Shown: piece after piece, positions 45,219 through 56,989 of the stretch
Numbering within the stretch: the stretch's first letter is position 1
Layout: the number at the start of each line of letters is the position of its first letter
DNA from: Struthio camelus
Lineage: Eukaryota; Chordata; Aves; Struthioniformes; Struthionidae
Assembly (NCBI RefSeq): GCF_040807025.1
Contig: NC_090981.1
Span: forward strand, 42,325,817 to 42,389,816
Length of the DNA: 64,000 nucleotides
Direction: 5' to 3'
The notes under the pieces: model-generated
Database searches by the model: none
Told to the model about the DNA's origin: nothing
The model's input: only the letters and a program-made list of their open reading frames with translations
Translations under genes and position numbers: made by a program

Positions 45219-48200
45219 CCAACACCATGCACTGCATGGCCCAGGGGCAGAAGCCAAGGGCTAGAAATCATCTAGAAATTTAACCACTGCATAAAAGATG
45301 GTTTTAAAAGATCCCAAGCTCAGGGAGTGGAAGAAAATGCACCCTTCAATTCTGCTCCCGCCTTGTTAAATAGCTCTCCAGTTTGGTCACCGTGACCTCA
45401 GCAACTAGGACCATCAAGGACAGATGAAGCTGACTACACAGCATCATCTCCATGGTGCTGCATATTCACAGCTAATTTAGGATCCAAGTATTAAGGACTG
45501 ACTGCTTTGAATACATAATGATTGAAAATCTGTAAGAACTAATATGTAGCAATAATGATTAATAACATGTAAGAACTCATTATTAGCACAAAGCATCTTA
45601 CTAATGAATGTCGACCTAAAAGCTTTGTTTTGAAGCTTAATATTGATCTGATCTGTCAGTCTTCTAAACACTCCCCCCACAGCCACCTCCAATTTCTTGG
45701 TGGGTGGGTGTATACACACACATACATGCACATTTAGTTGAAATGCAACCTTATTCTCCTGCAACTTAGTCTTTTAGAGTATGTGAGACCCAAGTCGCAG
45801 ACAACTGGTACTTAAGCACCTAGGGACATGGGTAACAAATTCTGTCTGACTGTTCCTCTTCTAACCAGGGAATGAAGACATACCAAACAAACCCAGAAGT
45901 TGCTGAAGCCTTCCAGAATATTTGATCTGAACTACACTGTCTAGAATACACGAGTAACATGGTAAAAGCAGTACAAAAGTTTATGTCTAGAGGAGGAGGC
46001 AAAAAGATGAACTCCGAAAAGCAGAAGCAACACTGAAGGGTCACCTGGGGAGAGCTATCCTGAAGAACTGTCTTGAGTGTATGAACAGAATCAAAAGGCG
46101 GATGAGACAGCAGCTTCGAAGCAACGAGACAGAAGGCCTTGTGTAGCAGCATGTAAATAGATAAAATAGTTTTCAGACCATTTTATTCAGAGTTCCAGAA
46201 CAGGAATGCACAGGCAAAAAGTGAGGCCTGGCATTCTACAAATTCTCAGAGGAGATGTTAAAAACATGTCATTAATAGCTATCCCAAGACAGAATAAATA
46301 ATCAGCTAGGGGCTACCGAGCAGGACTGCTGAGTGAGACTAAGACGACTGGAGATAGGTGTCATATGAACAAGCTGTACCCACTAATACTACATCGACTA
46401 TAAAGCAACCTACGAAAGTGTATTGAAATTTAGATTCAGCAAGATTACAGAGTGGAAAACAAAAAAATTGCCCACGAATAAAACTAACTTCAACACCAAA
46501 TGCAAACATTGGAATTTTACCTGAGGTGTGTGGTATAACACCTGGGAGAAGTGTTCTACAGCACGAAAATATTCAAATATAACCCATGGGCAGGAAATAC
46601 ACTTCTGAAGTGGATATTAAGTCATGAACACTGTTAAATCTTAATTAAATCTCTTAATAAAGAAAAAAGTCAAGTGTGGGAACAATATTCTAATTGTTAA
46701 TAGAAAGAGTTGAGAGAAGTACTGTTGGATTACATCCCTAATTTGAAGTCTGTAGTAACATATGATTGTACTCAAGTACTGAAGCAGAAATCTTCAGCAA
46801 TACTAAGCCACCCTAAAATATTTAGTTATTTAATACATGCTACTCGGTCACCCCCACCCCACACATCTTAACTGCTGTGGAATTATTCTGGATAATATAA
46901 ACATGGTTATTTAAAGTATACATCAAAGCCTAAAAGTACTAATTGCATGTGTCCTAAATAAATCCCTATCTAGTTAGGGCCTGAATTCTCTGGCTTAGTT
47001 TATTCAGATCGTCTTTTCAGTAACAATTTAGACGGAGGAAGCACTTTATCAAATTACAGAAAGTGAATTGGTCATTTATATGTGCATCACTTCACACTGA
47101 AACAGATTGGTTTTTCAACTTCAGACAGGCAGAAACAAATTACTATCTTTCAATGCAATTAGTGATTATTATAAATTCACTGCTTTAGTATTTCTGCCCA
47201 GGGCACTGATTCATAGTTTAGGTTTTTTTCACAAAAGCTTTTGCCAACTGAAAACAATCAGTTAGTATTCAATTTAACTAACAGTGGACAGAATCAAACC
47301 TATCAGTACATAAACACTTCAACTGTAATTCTTCTCATATACATAGTTCTGCTAAAAAGACCAAAGGTTGGAACAGTAGCGAGAAAAAGCTAACCCAAAG
47401 TTTACCTGTATCAGTCCTCTATGTTGGCCCACTTCAGAAATGCTATTTCCCATTTTATACAATTTAAAAGAAGAAACACACCAACTTAATGTCACAGTAA
47501 GTTTTTGAAAGTATTTTGAAAGACATAATTCATCACGCACTTCAAGTAACACTATTAAGAAAATGTTTAGCAATGGCATATCCTTCAATTAATAAAAAAT
47601 ATAAACCTTTAATTTAGAATTTAAGTATTTGTAAAGCCTAAAGTTTCTGTGAAAAAAGTTCTCATGGGAAACTTCTGTATCTGAATCGACAAATGTATGG
47701 AGCACCCTCTGCTAACTAATTGATCTATTTTTAGAAATGTCAGCCCATACTTCCCAGAAGTGTCCAATTATTAGTGGTGACCAGCATTATACTGTAAATA
47801 AACCAGAAACACATCTAGTCAGAGGAAAGATGTTAACAATGTTAAATTAAATGTTAGAATGTTAAACTCACAGTATCTTTAAAAAATAACGTGGTGAGAG
47901 CTTTTATTATTAGCAGTGGATTACTGGAAAAAACTGACTCTACTTTCTTCAGACTATCTGCAAAGAAATGAGAAGCCTGAAAAATGAAAACTGTCATTTT
48001 TGCTCTTTCAGGTAGGAAATTCTTGTGCTTCTGGTAAACTCGCATTAAAGTACATTTATTCTACCTCTTAATTTATAAGATGAATATGCATTAAGTGTTT
48101 TACAGTAACAATTTATTTTACTTAGAAAAAGCTAAGACAATTACCCAGGCTGTACCCCTCAGGCAGAGGTCGGTTTTCTAGTTTCTTGTTTGTCCTGAGC

Positions 48201-51200
48201 TCCAGACACCCACCGGCAAGATACTTGAAAAATACACCCTTTCAAACGCCCATTTTGAAGGGGAATGACTTGCAGCTTGTATATTAACATAAAGCATCAT
48301 TACTACCTTCGTTAAGCAACAGTTCTTTCTAATCAATGTTTCTGGAAACAAACTAGTTCACTAAAAATGCCTCCGTTATGCAAACGGCATTCATTACTCA
48401 ATCCTGAGACATCTGCCATAGAATTGTCTAATTGTCTCTTTAAACACAATAATAATGAAACATTCTGGAAAAAAAAGACCAGTAACCAAGAACATGTTTC
48501 CATTTAGATTTTGACATGAGCATGTATAGATTCAGTATAAGCAAAACCAAAGAAAATCATTGCATCAGCTATCAAATTTTGTTTCACCTACCAAATTAAA
48601 AATTAAAATTTTCTATGCCTGTTATACAGAAATTAAAATGAAAGTAAATCACCGGATTAAAACAGCATGGCAGTATTTTAGATATGAATCCTACCTGAAG
48701 AAAAGCTCAAATGTAAGTTGGAATACAAACTTTTTGAACTCTTGCATATAGTCATCTCTGATGACAGCAAATACAAAGTGCACACCACACATGGTTGAAT
48801 TTAAAGATTTTTAAAATTCTCAAGCATGACATTTCTCTAAGTGCTTTTCAAAGTCTTCCATATGAATCCATGCAGAAGAGCTGTTCTCACCAGTCAAGCC
48901 TAGAACTCATGAGATAAATATTGTTAAAAGTTTGTAAACAGGTTTTGAAAGATCCATTAATACAAATTCCCACTAAGTTACTGCTGGCCTTGCTTATAAG
49001 CGTGGAGGTAGGTGGGTATAGAGGACGCAGGAAAGGGCTTACAGTAGTTGACCTCCCAGCGTCTCTTCAAGCCTGAATTATTCTATGCGTACAATCTTTC
49101 TTCTTGATAGATCATGTCACTCCATGAGTTAAAGCAGTGATGACACTATTACATTAGAGTCAGTAATCACAGCAAAGATAGTACAAGATGAAAGGCCAGT
49201 TTCCACTGGAAACCAGAGAAAGGCAGACTTCCAAACTCTATAAAGCATCTCTGTGTGTGGCCTTTTAGTGAGGGATCCTAGACCTTCCTGTTCCAAAGCT
49301 GGAAGCATGGATCCACTGTTGCTGGACTGTCATCAACACTCATTTCTAACCATGTATATACAAGCTCCTATCAAAAGCCTGACTTTCTACAAACCTTGAT
49401 GGTAATGAAGGATATCTTAGACAAAGCCAGCCAGTATTTTTCAATCAACTACAGCAGTAATTTATGATGCCCAAGCTAGAGTAATAGAACAAAGCTTAAA
49501 CCTGTGCCATTTACTAAGTACTCATAACACTCATGATCTCTTCACATTCCTCGCCCATGTAGCAAAACTCTTAACTCAGAGCTCATGCCTCAAATAAATT
49601 TATTAAATTTTGTTCTAGGTGTTTTCCTTGTCTGGCTAAGAGTAACTGAGTCAGCATCATGTACTGACTTTCATTGTTCGCCTTCACAACTTAATTCATA
49701 TGTGGTCAAGTCTTTACATTTCATTACTTGAAGCTATTTTAATAAGCTAATTTAACAAGTCTTTCCTTTAACAAAAAGGAGGGAGAGGAGTGTCTTCTTA
49801 TAAAACATCTTGCAGAATTACCTATCAATCTCCACACGGTGTAGTAGGGATGATAAAACAAGATCAGAAGGGACTGGGGCACTCTTAGTACAACGTCCAT
49901 GTCTCTCACTTAATACTACGACATATTATCCTGATCTAAGACTACTCAGTGACAACGGCTTTCTAAAATTATGCCTAAATGTCAATAAAGAGGGGGCATT
50001 CTATACTAGTACCATTAAGTACTTATAGCATCATTATGTCCTTAGTTAAAACTAAACACATACGTATACCTAATATTACTGCCTAAAGGAAAACTTCTTG
50101 AGAACCCAGTCCCCTAAAGAAACATTACAGCGACAACACCATCTCATATCATGTATGTCTGTCTTTGTGCTAAAGGAAAACTCCTTTTAATAGGCCAGAC
50201 TAGGAGACAGTTACTTAACCACACCTGACTAGATCAGCAAGATCAAGGAAAACCAAGTTAAAAGTGCAATATAAGCCTTAGAAAAATGTTCATGATGGAG
50301 TTTCCAACTACATCAGATCAGTGCTACTGAACATTCAGTAAGAAACCCGATTTCCCTCTCTTCCAAAGGGATCACAGACATGTACAGTAAAGAGTAAGTT
50401 GTTAAACATCAACATTTATTTCATCAGCTTTCCACATTTTCCTATATGTTTAAATACATCATCCAGCTACTGAGACATTACAAGGACATGAAAGTAAAGA
50501 TTAACTATCTGCCTCAGGAAGAGTGCAAGATGGATGAATATTTACAATATTTGATTGGAATTCATTTTATTCTATTGAAAAAGTACTAGGTTAAGAACAA
50601 AAAAACTATTCATCAATTGGCTACCAAACAGCTACCAAACCAGAAGTACTCCTTCTAAAGCTCTGGCCTAAAAGAATGACTTCTGAAAAATAAGTGATAA
50701 ACAAAAATTATTGGTAGTTTCAAATGCAAGTTTCCAAATCCTAGAGAAATCCTAGAGAAACACCAAATGATCCAATCGTATACCTGAATCTCTAGTACTT
50801 ATGCAGCAATCACTTTGTTAACTGCAGCTGGGGTAATAAACAAGAGTATACCAGGTTTCAGAGATGCCATTTAAAACTATGCTCAGACAATGCAACTGTC
50901 AAATACAGCTCTAACACATGATCCCAAATGAAAAGGGAACTAGAGTATCAACTTAACTTAGAGGATGGTGCATACTTTCTCAATATATTTAAGAAGCTCA
51001 AGAATTGGAGGCAGGGAGGGGGGAAGCAACAATTCAAGTTCAAGTTACCAGATGCAACAAGTGCCAGACAGGAGAGAAGAGAAAGCAATCTGTGAGAAGT
51101 TTCAGTGTTACACGCTTCCTAGCTAGAAGATAAGCAGCGTTGCAACTTCCCTTCATGAAGGGCAATACACAAAAACATCCTAGCAGTGATATCAGCACTG

Positions 51201-52409
51201 CTGTTATCTTTCTCTCCGCCCTCAAAATTGGGATTCAAGCTGCTGAGAGTATGCTCAACAACATACTTTAAGACCTCCCTTGGCTTACCTCCTTGTCTCC
51301 ATCTTCCTGTCTCTCACTAGCTGGAATATTAAGCCACTTACTAGCGAATGAGAGATCCTTTTGTAACTCTTGACCATAGGCTGCTACTAGAGATTGTCAG
51401 AAGTAAATTTAAACGGGCACTTCTAGAGCCGATTGCTGCCCATCGCATAGTCCCAAATAAGTCAAATCTGAAGTTTTAAAAGTTTAAAGTTCTTCATAAA
51501 ACTGTTCAAACAAAATGATCTGTTTCAATTCGCAGATGAGTGCAACAGCTGACAAACATCTAAATGTAAAAATCTGCTTTACCTTTGCAATCCATTTTCC
51601 AAAATGCTATAATTAATCCAATCACATTTTTCAAAATCTAAGTGCTCTTTAATAACACTATTGCAAGCTGAATATTAGTAACAAAAGAAATCTTCTCATG
51701 TCATCCTCAGTTCCGTTAGAATAAACACATTTGGTGGATTAACAAATAGTAAGATTAAATATTATTGCTTTTGTACACTTACACACGACAGAGAGTCTAG
51801 CTAATATTTCCTAAAAATTAGCTATTTAGACTTAAGACCAACTTTTTAGCTCAAACTAACATTAACATGGATTTCATTCATATGTAGTTTCTTTATTCTT
51901 ACCAGCACAATATTGGATCTTCTAGCATTAGGCAAGAAGACCAATGCACATGATACTTTTCTGCTCTGAGGAAGAAGCATGTGGTAGAACACTTTCTTTG
52001 GAAACATTCTATAGAGCTGTGTTACAGAAAATGCAGTCAAACACACACAGTCCACACTAGAAAGAGAGGGTAGTAAGGACTGTGATAGATGCTACCTCCT
52101 TTAGAAATTCATTGCACGGCCTTAAGCTGACCCCAGGGAATCTCTCTCCTCCACAAGCACACTGTACCTCTCCCTGTAGAAACCTTTAGTGTAGCAGAGA
52201 TTAAAGATTATTTACCACAGCCGCAAATTAAGACAGCTGTTTTCTTATTAGGAACTCCTTGCCCTGCTCCACAGTGCTACGCTTATATCACTAGTTCAGT
52301 ATTAAATTACATAATAAAATTAATTCACCATAACAATATTCACTTTCAAAAGAAATTCACTACAAATATAACACCCTGGAAAAAATGACAATTCTGAAAT
52401 AGCACTTAC

Positions 52410-52544
52410 TGTAATCACAGCCTTGCTCAGACAGATAGAGCCTCTGCAGCCATACTCTGTTTCATCTTCAGACTTGTAATAACTGAGTGTGTTGCTTTTC
52501 AGAACTACCCATCGATCCTGCCACCCATGAATGTAGTTGGTCCA
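52410..52544 (-). CDS. CERT1: CERT1 coding exon 2 (residues 33-77, PH domain core)
   Basis: The exon is 45 codons, phase 0 at both ends, from [12 protein letters not shown] to LSKAVIT. The acceptor is TTTTTTGCAG and the donor GTAAGT. It encodes the heart of the PH domain. Residues known from mammalian CERT1 to contact phosphatidylinositol 4-phosphate or to be essential for Golgi targeting are present: Arg43, Tyr54, Arg66 and Gly67 (the LY-A mutation site). The segment [15 protein letters not shown] is unchanged from the mammalian form as I recall it. Two small substitutions (KSNT for KNNA) lie in a loop. Lipid binding should therefore be intact. Confidence 0.98.
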
Positions 52545-55500
52545 CTGCAAAAAAGGAAAGAAAGAGAGGTCAGCTAATAGAAAAATAACAACAAAAAGTT
52601 TTCTTGATGTTTCTCAAGCTTTCAAGCACCAGAAATCAAAAAGCAATGTCTGAAAGTTCTTTCCAACTGAGAACTTCATTGCTGTTCTGCCCACAGCTCT
52701 TAAAATCACTTTTGCAAACCACTTATTAAAATCAGGGTATAAAAAACAGTGCTATTTCAAATGAGCAATAAAAAAAACAGATCTTTCCACTGCAAGTGTA
52801 GTGTCAAGGCCAGTAGAAAGAGAGGTGTTAAACAGATCAATGACAAAACATGTGTGCACGGAAGAAACCAAATATTAATAAGTTAAGTTTTAACCATCTG
52901 ATTTAAGACTCTGGAGTCACACAACAAGCCAAAGGAGAACACTAAATAATTTTTTTTTAAATTAAAATATAATTTGTATAATAAAGATCTTAAGAGTATC
53001 TAGTTCTCTTCGTATACATACACACTTGCCACAATCAAGTTCAGTATACAACTATTAAAGAACTGACTACTCTAGATATTGAGTCATTTCTATATTGCTC
53101 ATAGACCGAGAATATGGATACTGGAAACACAAATGTTGGTTTAGGTTTTAATTCCATAGCCACCTTCTCATTAAGAAGATACTTGCTTATCAGCAGATGC
53201 TCCCCTCATCCTTGTTACTGAAATTTTTCTAGAGACCCCACACATGGAATGAAATTGATATTCCAGTAACAAACCCGAGATTTGTCATACAAAGACCCAG
53301 TTAGAAGTGAATTATAAAGTTCTAACTATTAACATCTTAAGTTTGCAGCATCTTGCCAGTCACGTTTGAACTGCACTTTGTAGAATCATGACACTGATAC
53401 AACACATCTGTCCCATGCAACTCTGGCCACAGATTGGCATTTGGTCTTCAGCTACTTACAGTGCAAGAATTATAAACTAGATAACAATAGGAAAAAAGAA
53501 AATAAAAAGGTTCAAAACAATTTTATTGTTTAAGCATTTCCTTGATCATGACAACAGTTATTTGACAAGATATGCACAAAAACAGTTGTAAAATGTCTCT
53601 TTAACATGTAATCCAAACTATTATTCACCATTTCGCAATATATAAATAAAAAAGAAGAAGAAAGTGGGCTAACAGGCTGGCTTCTACATTACAGCACATG
53701 CATTAGTTTATGCATGTCCTATAGCTAGCTGAGTGCTAGCTCTATTGAGAGCAAGAGATACTCTATATGATAAGAAGGAAAAGTAAGCAGTATTAGCTGA
53801 GAAATATTTAACAATATCCAAACACTGATAACACCTAGATTCGCTCCCCTCAGATGTAAAGCATTTGACAATCTCTTAATATATCAAATTGCTAAGTTCA
53901 GTATTTATTAAAGAGAGCCTCACCTGTGCTGGTACATGCGTTACATGTACTGGTAGCACAAACTGTCATGGAGGTACACTATTTCCACCTTCCTCTTTAC
54001 CCTTCCGTCATATTCCCTACTGCTCCCAGATTGGAAATGCAAAGTCCAATGTTATCTTGGACAAAAGAGCAAAGGAAAATAAATCACCTTTCCTCCTTTG
54101 ACACAGTTAAGTGAGGCAAACATAGCAGTCAGAATCTTGCATTTGCTGTTGCAATCAAAATTCGCTGTTGCAATCAAAAAATGTCATGAGTTACAAGACT
54201 CCTTGAAGCATATTGGGTAGAAAAAAAGGTTGTGGTACACTAAAGACCACTAGGTCAAGCATCTCGATTCCTGTATATCAATAACAGATGGTTCCACATC
54301 AAAGTTCTCAGTTTGCATCCACCTTAAAACAGTAAGCAGTAAATAAAATGAAGAAAGCCTAGAATTCCAAAACGTCTTAAAAGACCAGTAAGACATGCTT
54401 TTAATAAGCTTCTCTAACCAAATTATTCAATTTTATTCAAAGCTTCTCTCTTTACCAAAGGGCAGAACAGCTGAAACACTACTATGCATTCAAGGAATTG
54501 CAGCCTACTAATTTAGAATTATACTATTATGCAAATTTTTTTTAAAAACTTTGCATGTAAGTTTGGTACACTACCATTTCATTTTCCTTGTCTCAAGTAT
54601 TACTGAGGTATTGACTAGCAAAATGGAAAATTAGAACATTCAGTGCAACAGGTTTCATCAAACTTCTTCCTTCAGATCATAACCCCTGCATTCTCACATG
54701 AAAGGCAGACTCCGCTTCAGTCAGCAAGACCATCTAGAAAAAAGTTTGCATATACATAGCTTCATAGTAAGCTACAGATCAGAAGAAGCCATAGCTTCAC
54801 CTGCTACTCTATAAGAAATAGCACCCAGATTTATCAAGTATTTAATTTGCTAACACAAAAATGAATCATATCCCACAAATATCAGAAATTCCAATGATGA
54901 GAATCATCTAGTCAAAAGGAAAACTTTGCAGAAGAAAGAAAAACTAGCAATAAAACTACGCTACTGAACCTAAACCTCACATTTCGACTGCTGTACCATC
55001 TCATGTCCCTCTCTCATGCTCTCCCTCCCCCATCCAATATTAGAAGAGAAGATCTCACAGATGAGAGCCGAGCCCTTTTCTCCTCAGCATTCCTCCCATC
55101 TCTGGGCTCAGAAACATTTTCAAATTGGAAAGAGTTCAGAGTCCCTCACAAAAAGCGGCTAAGTACTGGCTCCAGCACAATTGTTTTCTTAGTATCCAGG
55201 GCCTGCTCATGATCTCAGTATCCCATGACCTGTGCATTCTACGCTGGCTTGTGCCTGTCCTTATGATGTAGCACAGGAAAGAAATTCAAAACATAGAGCT
55301 TTAACTCTAAAGATTTTTCAGTATTATTCTGAAGTTACCTTCTGTAAAAATTATATATATACACACGTATTTTTTGCTTCCAAAGTTAATTTTGCAATGT
55401 CTAACCTTTAAAGTAGGGCTAAAGATAAAATTTCCTCATCTCACCTAAGACATACTTGCAAGTCATCTTATTTTCAGTGACAAAAGAGAAAAAAAAGAAA

Positions 55501-56233
55501 CAAAACCGCAAAACGTACGTTCAGTAGCACGCACTTTTTGAAGAGGGAAACACGCAGACACGAGTGCCATTTCCCCTCCTCCCAGCCCTCTCGCTGCGGG
55601 GGGTATTTTACGGCACGGCGTAGATACTCGGCCTAAAGGTTGTGCCGCTCCCGCGCAGGCTGCGGCCGCCGCCCCGCTCCGCGCCTCGCCTCGCCGCCCG
55701 GGCAGCGCCGCTCGCCGAGCCGGCGGCCGGGAGCGGGTGAACGGAGGGATGAGCCCCCGTGCCGGAGCCCCCAGGGCGCGGGGCCGCTGCCGCGAAGCCC
55801 GCGGCTCGGCCCCGAGGAAGGGCTCCCTCGCGCCTCCGTGGCGGGGGGCTGCCGGGCCCGGCACTGAGGCGGGCGAGGAGGCGAGCGAGCCCCTCCGGCT
55901 CGGCGGCGGCCGCGACAGCCGGTGCCTCCGCCTCAGGGAGGGAGGGGGGCGCGGGCGCTCCGCCGCCGGAGTGAGTCACCGGCGGGCTCCCCCTGTCAGG
56001 CGGCAGCTGCCCCGGCCCGGCCAGCCCGTCCCTGCCGAGGCCCCTTCACCGGCACCGGGGAAGGGCGGGCAGGACCTGCGGCCCGATGCGCAGGGCCGCT
56101 GGGCGGGCAGGGGCAGAGGACGGCGCTGACAGCCCTCCGCCGGCAAAACGGGGGAGGGGGCCGGAGCCCGAGGGGAGCGGGGGCCCCTCGGCCGGCCAGG
56201 CGCCGCGCAGGGAGCGGGGGGAAGGCGCCTTAC
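52545..56233 (-). other. CERT1: CERT1 intron 1
   Basis: A 3.7 kb intron. Its 5' part (from about 55600) lies within the CpG island. The rest is AT-rich, with a 19-bp tandem pair (54142-54179) and a short TA/CA repeat near 55350. No other gene was recognised. Confidence 0.9.
54142..54179. repeat. Tandem duplication, 19-bp unit, two copies
   Basis: The block gctgttgcaatcaaaa occurs at 54145-54160 and again at 54164-54179, with the preceding bases ttt and ttc. This gives a period of 19 with one mismatch. Confidence 0.85.
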
Positions 56234-56329
56234 CTTGCTGAGGACCCCGCAGAGCTCAGCAGGCAGCCCGAGCTCGGTCTCGGGATCCTCCTCGGAGCCG
56301 GAGGAGTTCCAGCTCTGGTTGTCCGACAT
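56234..56329 (-). CDS. CERT1: CERT1 coding exon 1 (residues 1-32, start codon)
   Basis: The exon encodes 32 residues opening [18 protein letters not shown] and ending CGVLSK, the acidic/serine-rich N-terminus and first beta strand of the PH domain. The ATG is at 56329-56327. An in-frame TAG lies upstream at 56473-56471 and no in-frame ATG falls between, which fixes this start. The exon ends AGCAAG followed by donor GTAAGG, phase 0. The context around the ATG is poor (T at -3, T at +4). Residues 20-26 (LGLPAEL) differ from the mammalian segment I remember, while the flanks are nearly identical. The exon lies inside the CpG island, next to the divergent promoter. Confidence 0.96.
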
Positions 56330-56674
56330 GGAGACCCGAGCCGCAGCCACCGCCGAGCAGGGAAACGCCGCGCGGCCCCCGCCCACAGCAGCCTCAGCCT
56401 CCTCCTGCCCAGGGGACGGCGGCGACGGCCGCGGGGGCGGGGGGGAGGAGGGGGCGGAGGAGGGGGGTGTCTACCTGAGCGACACCGCTGCGCGGTGGCA
56501 CCAGCCCCAGCCTGAGCCCGCCCCTGCCAACGAGCCACCGGCGGCGAGGCCTCGGGCTTCCCCCTCACTGCAGCACCGCGGCCCCAGCCCTCAGCGAAAG
56601 CCACAACATAGAGGTGGCGGGGGGAGGAGGAGGGGCGGGCGGGCGAGCGCGCGTCCGTCTGCCGCTCGCTCCAC

Positions 56675-56704
56675 TCAGCGCGCCGCTCCTGCTGCCGCCG
56701 CCAT
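56675..56704 (-). other. Upstream ORF in the probable CERT1 5' leader
   Basis: The ATG at 56704-56702 has a strong context (AAG before, G after) and lies in a YY1/TISU-like AAGATGGCGGC. It opens a nine-codon frame, MAAAAGAAR, that ends in TGA at 56677-56675, about 345 bases before the CERT1 ATG. It matters only if CERT1 transcription starts to the right of 56704, which is likely but not shown by sequence. Confidence 0.5.
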
Positions 56705-56804
56705 CTTACGCGGGGGGGTGGGGAAAGGGGGGGGGGCGACTGTTCCACTATGTACCAGCTCCGCCCCTCGCCCTTCCTCCTAGCCCGTTGGCGGGCCGCG
56801 CGCC

Positions 56805-56823
56805 GCCTGCTGGGAGTTGTAGT
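56805..56823 (-). promoter_or_regulatory. ZNF143/STAF-type site 1
   Basis: Read on the minus strand this is ACTACAACTCCCAGCAGGC, close to the well-known ZNF143 (SBS) motif ACTACAATTCCCAGCATGC with two differences. It is typical of CpG-island promoters of housekeeping genes. Confidence 0.75.
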
Positions 56824-56898
56824 CTACCCGAGGGAGCCGTAGGTACCGGCAGCCGTTGCATCTTGGCAAGGGTAGGTTTTTAGCGCTCACTGAGCACC

Positions 56899-56917
56899 GC
56901 ATGCTGGGAGATGTAGT
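56899..56917 (-). promoter_or_regulatory. ZNF143/STAF-type site 2
   Basis: Read on the minus strand this is ACTACATCTCCCAGCATGC, two differences from the ZNF143 (SBS) consensus. It has the same orientation as site 1 and lies 94 bases from it, start to start. Confidence 0.78.
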
Positions 56918-56922
56918 CCGCT

Positions 56923-56949
56923 GCGTCTCTAGCGTCTCTAGCGTCTCTG
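56923..56949. repeat. Three tandem copies of a 9-bp unit in the promoter
   Basis: The unit gcgtctcta occurs three times in a row, the last with a final g. It sits between ZNF143-type site 2 and the YY1-type element, and each copy has a CpG. Confidence 0.85.
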
Positions 56950-56955
56950 ACTGCG

Positions 56956-56967
56956 GCCGCCATCTTG
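56956..56967 (-). promoter_or_regulatory. YY1/TISU-type element
   Basis: The minus strand reads CAAGATGGCGGC, a complete match to the TISU consensus SAASATGGCGGC and to the YY1 core AAGATGGCGGC. YY1 elements of this kind usually sit at or just downstream of transcription starts. Its orientation points toward CERT1, but YY1 sites act both ways. Confidence 0.65.
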
Positions 56968-56989
56968 TTGCCGCCTTCTCTGTAACGCA

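Larger units (their letters stand above)
35877..52409 (-). other. CERT1: CERT1 intron 2 (16.5 kb)
   Basis: This intron contains an antisense CR1 region (about 37150-38790), a G8A13 run (39976-39996), a 21-bp tandem duplication (42996-43037), a short young CR1 end (43096-43195) and an LTR-like direct repeat pair (43444-45218). The remainder (46-52 kb and 40-43 kb) is AT-rich with no feature I can support. Confidence 0.9.
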
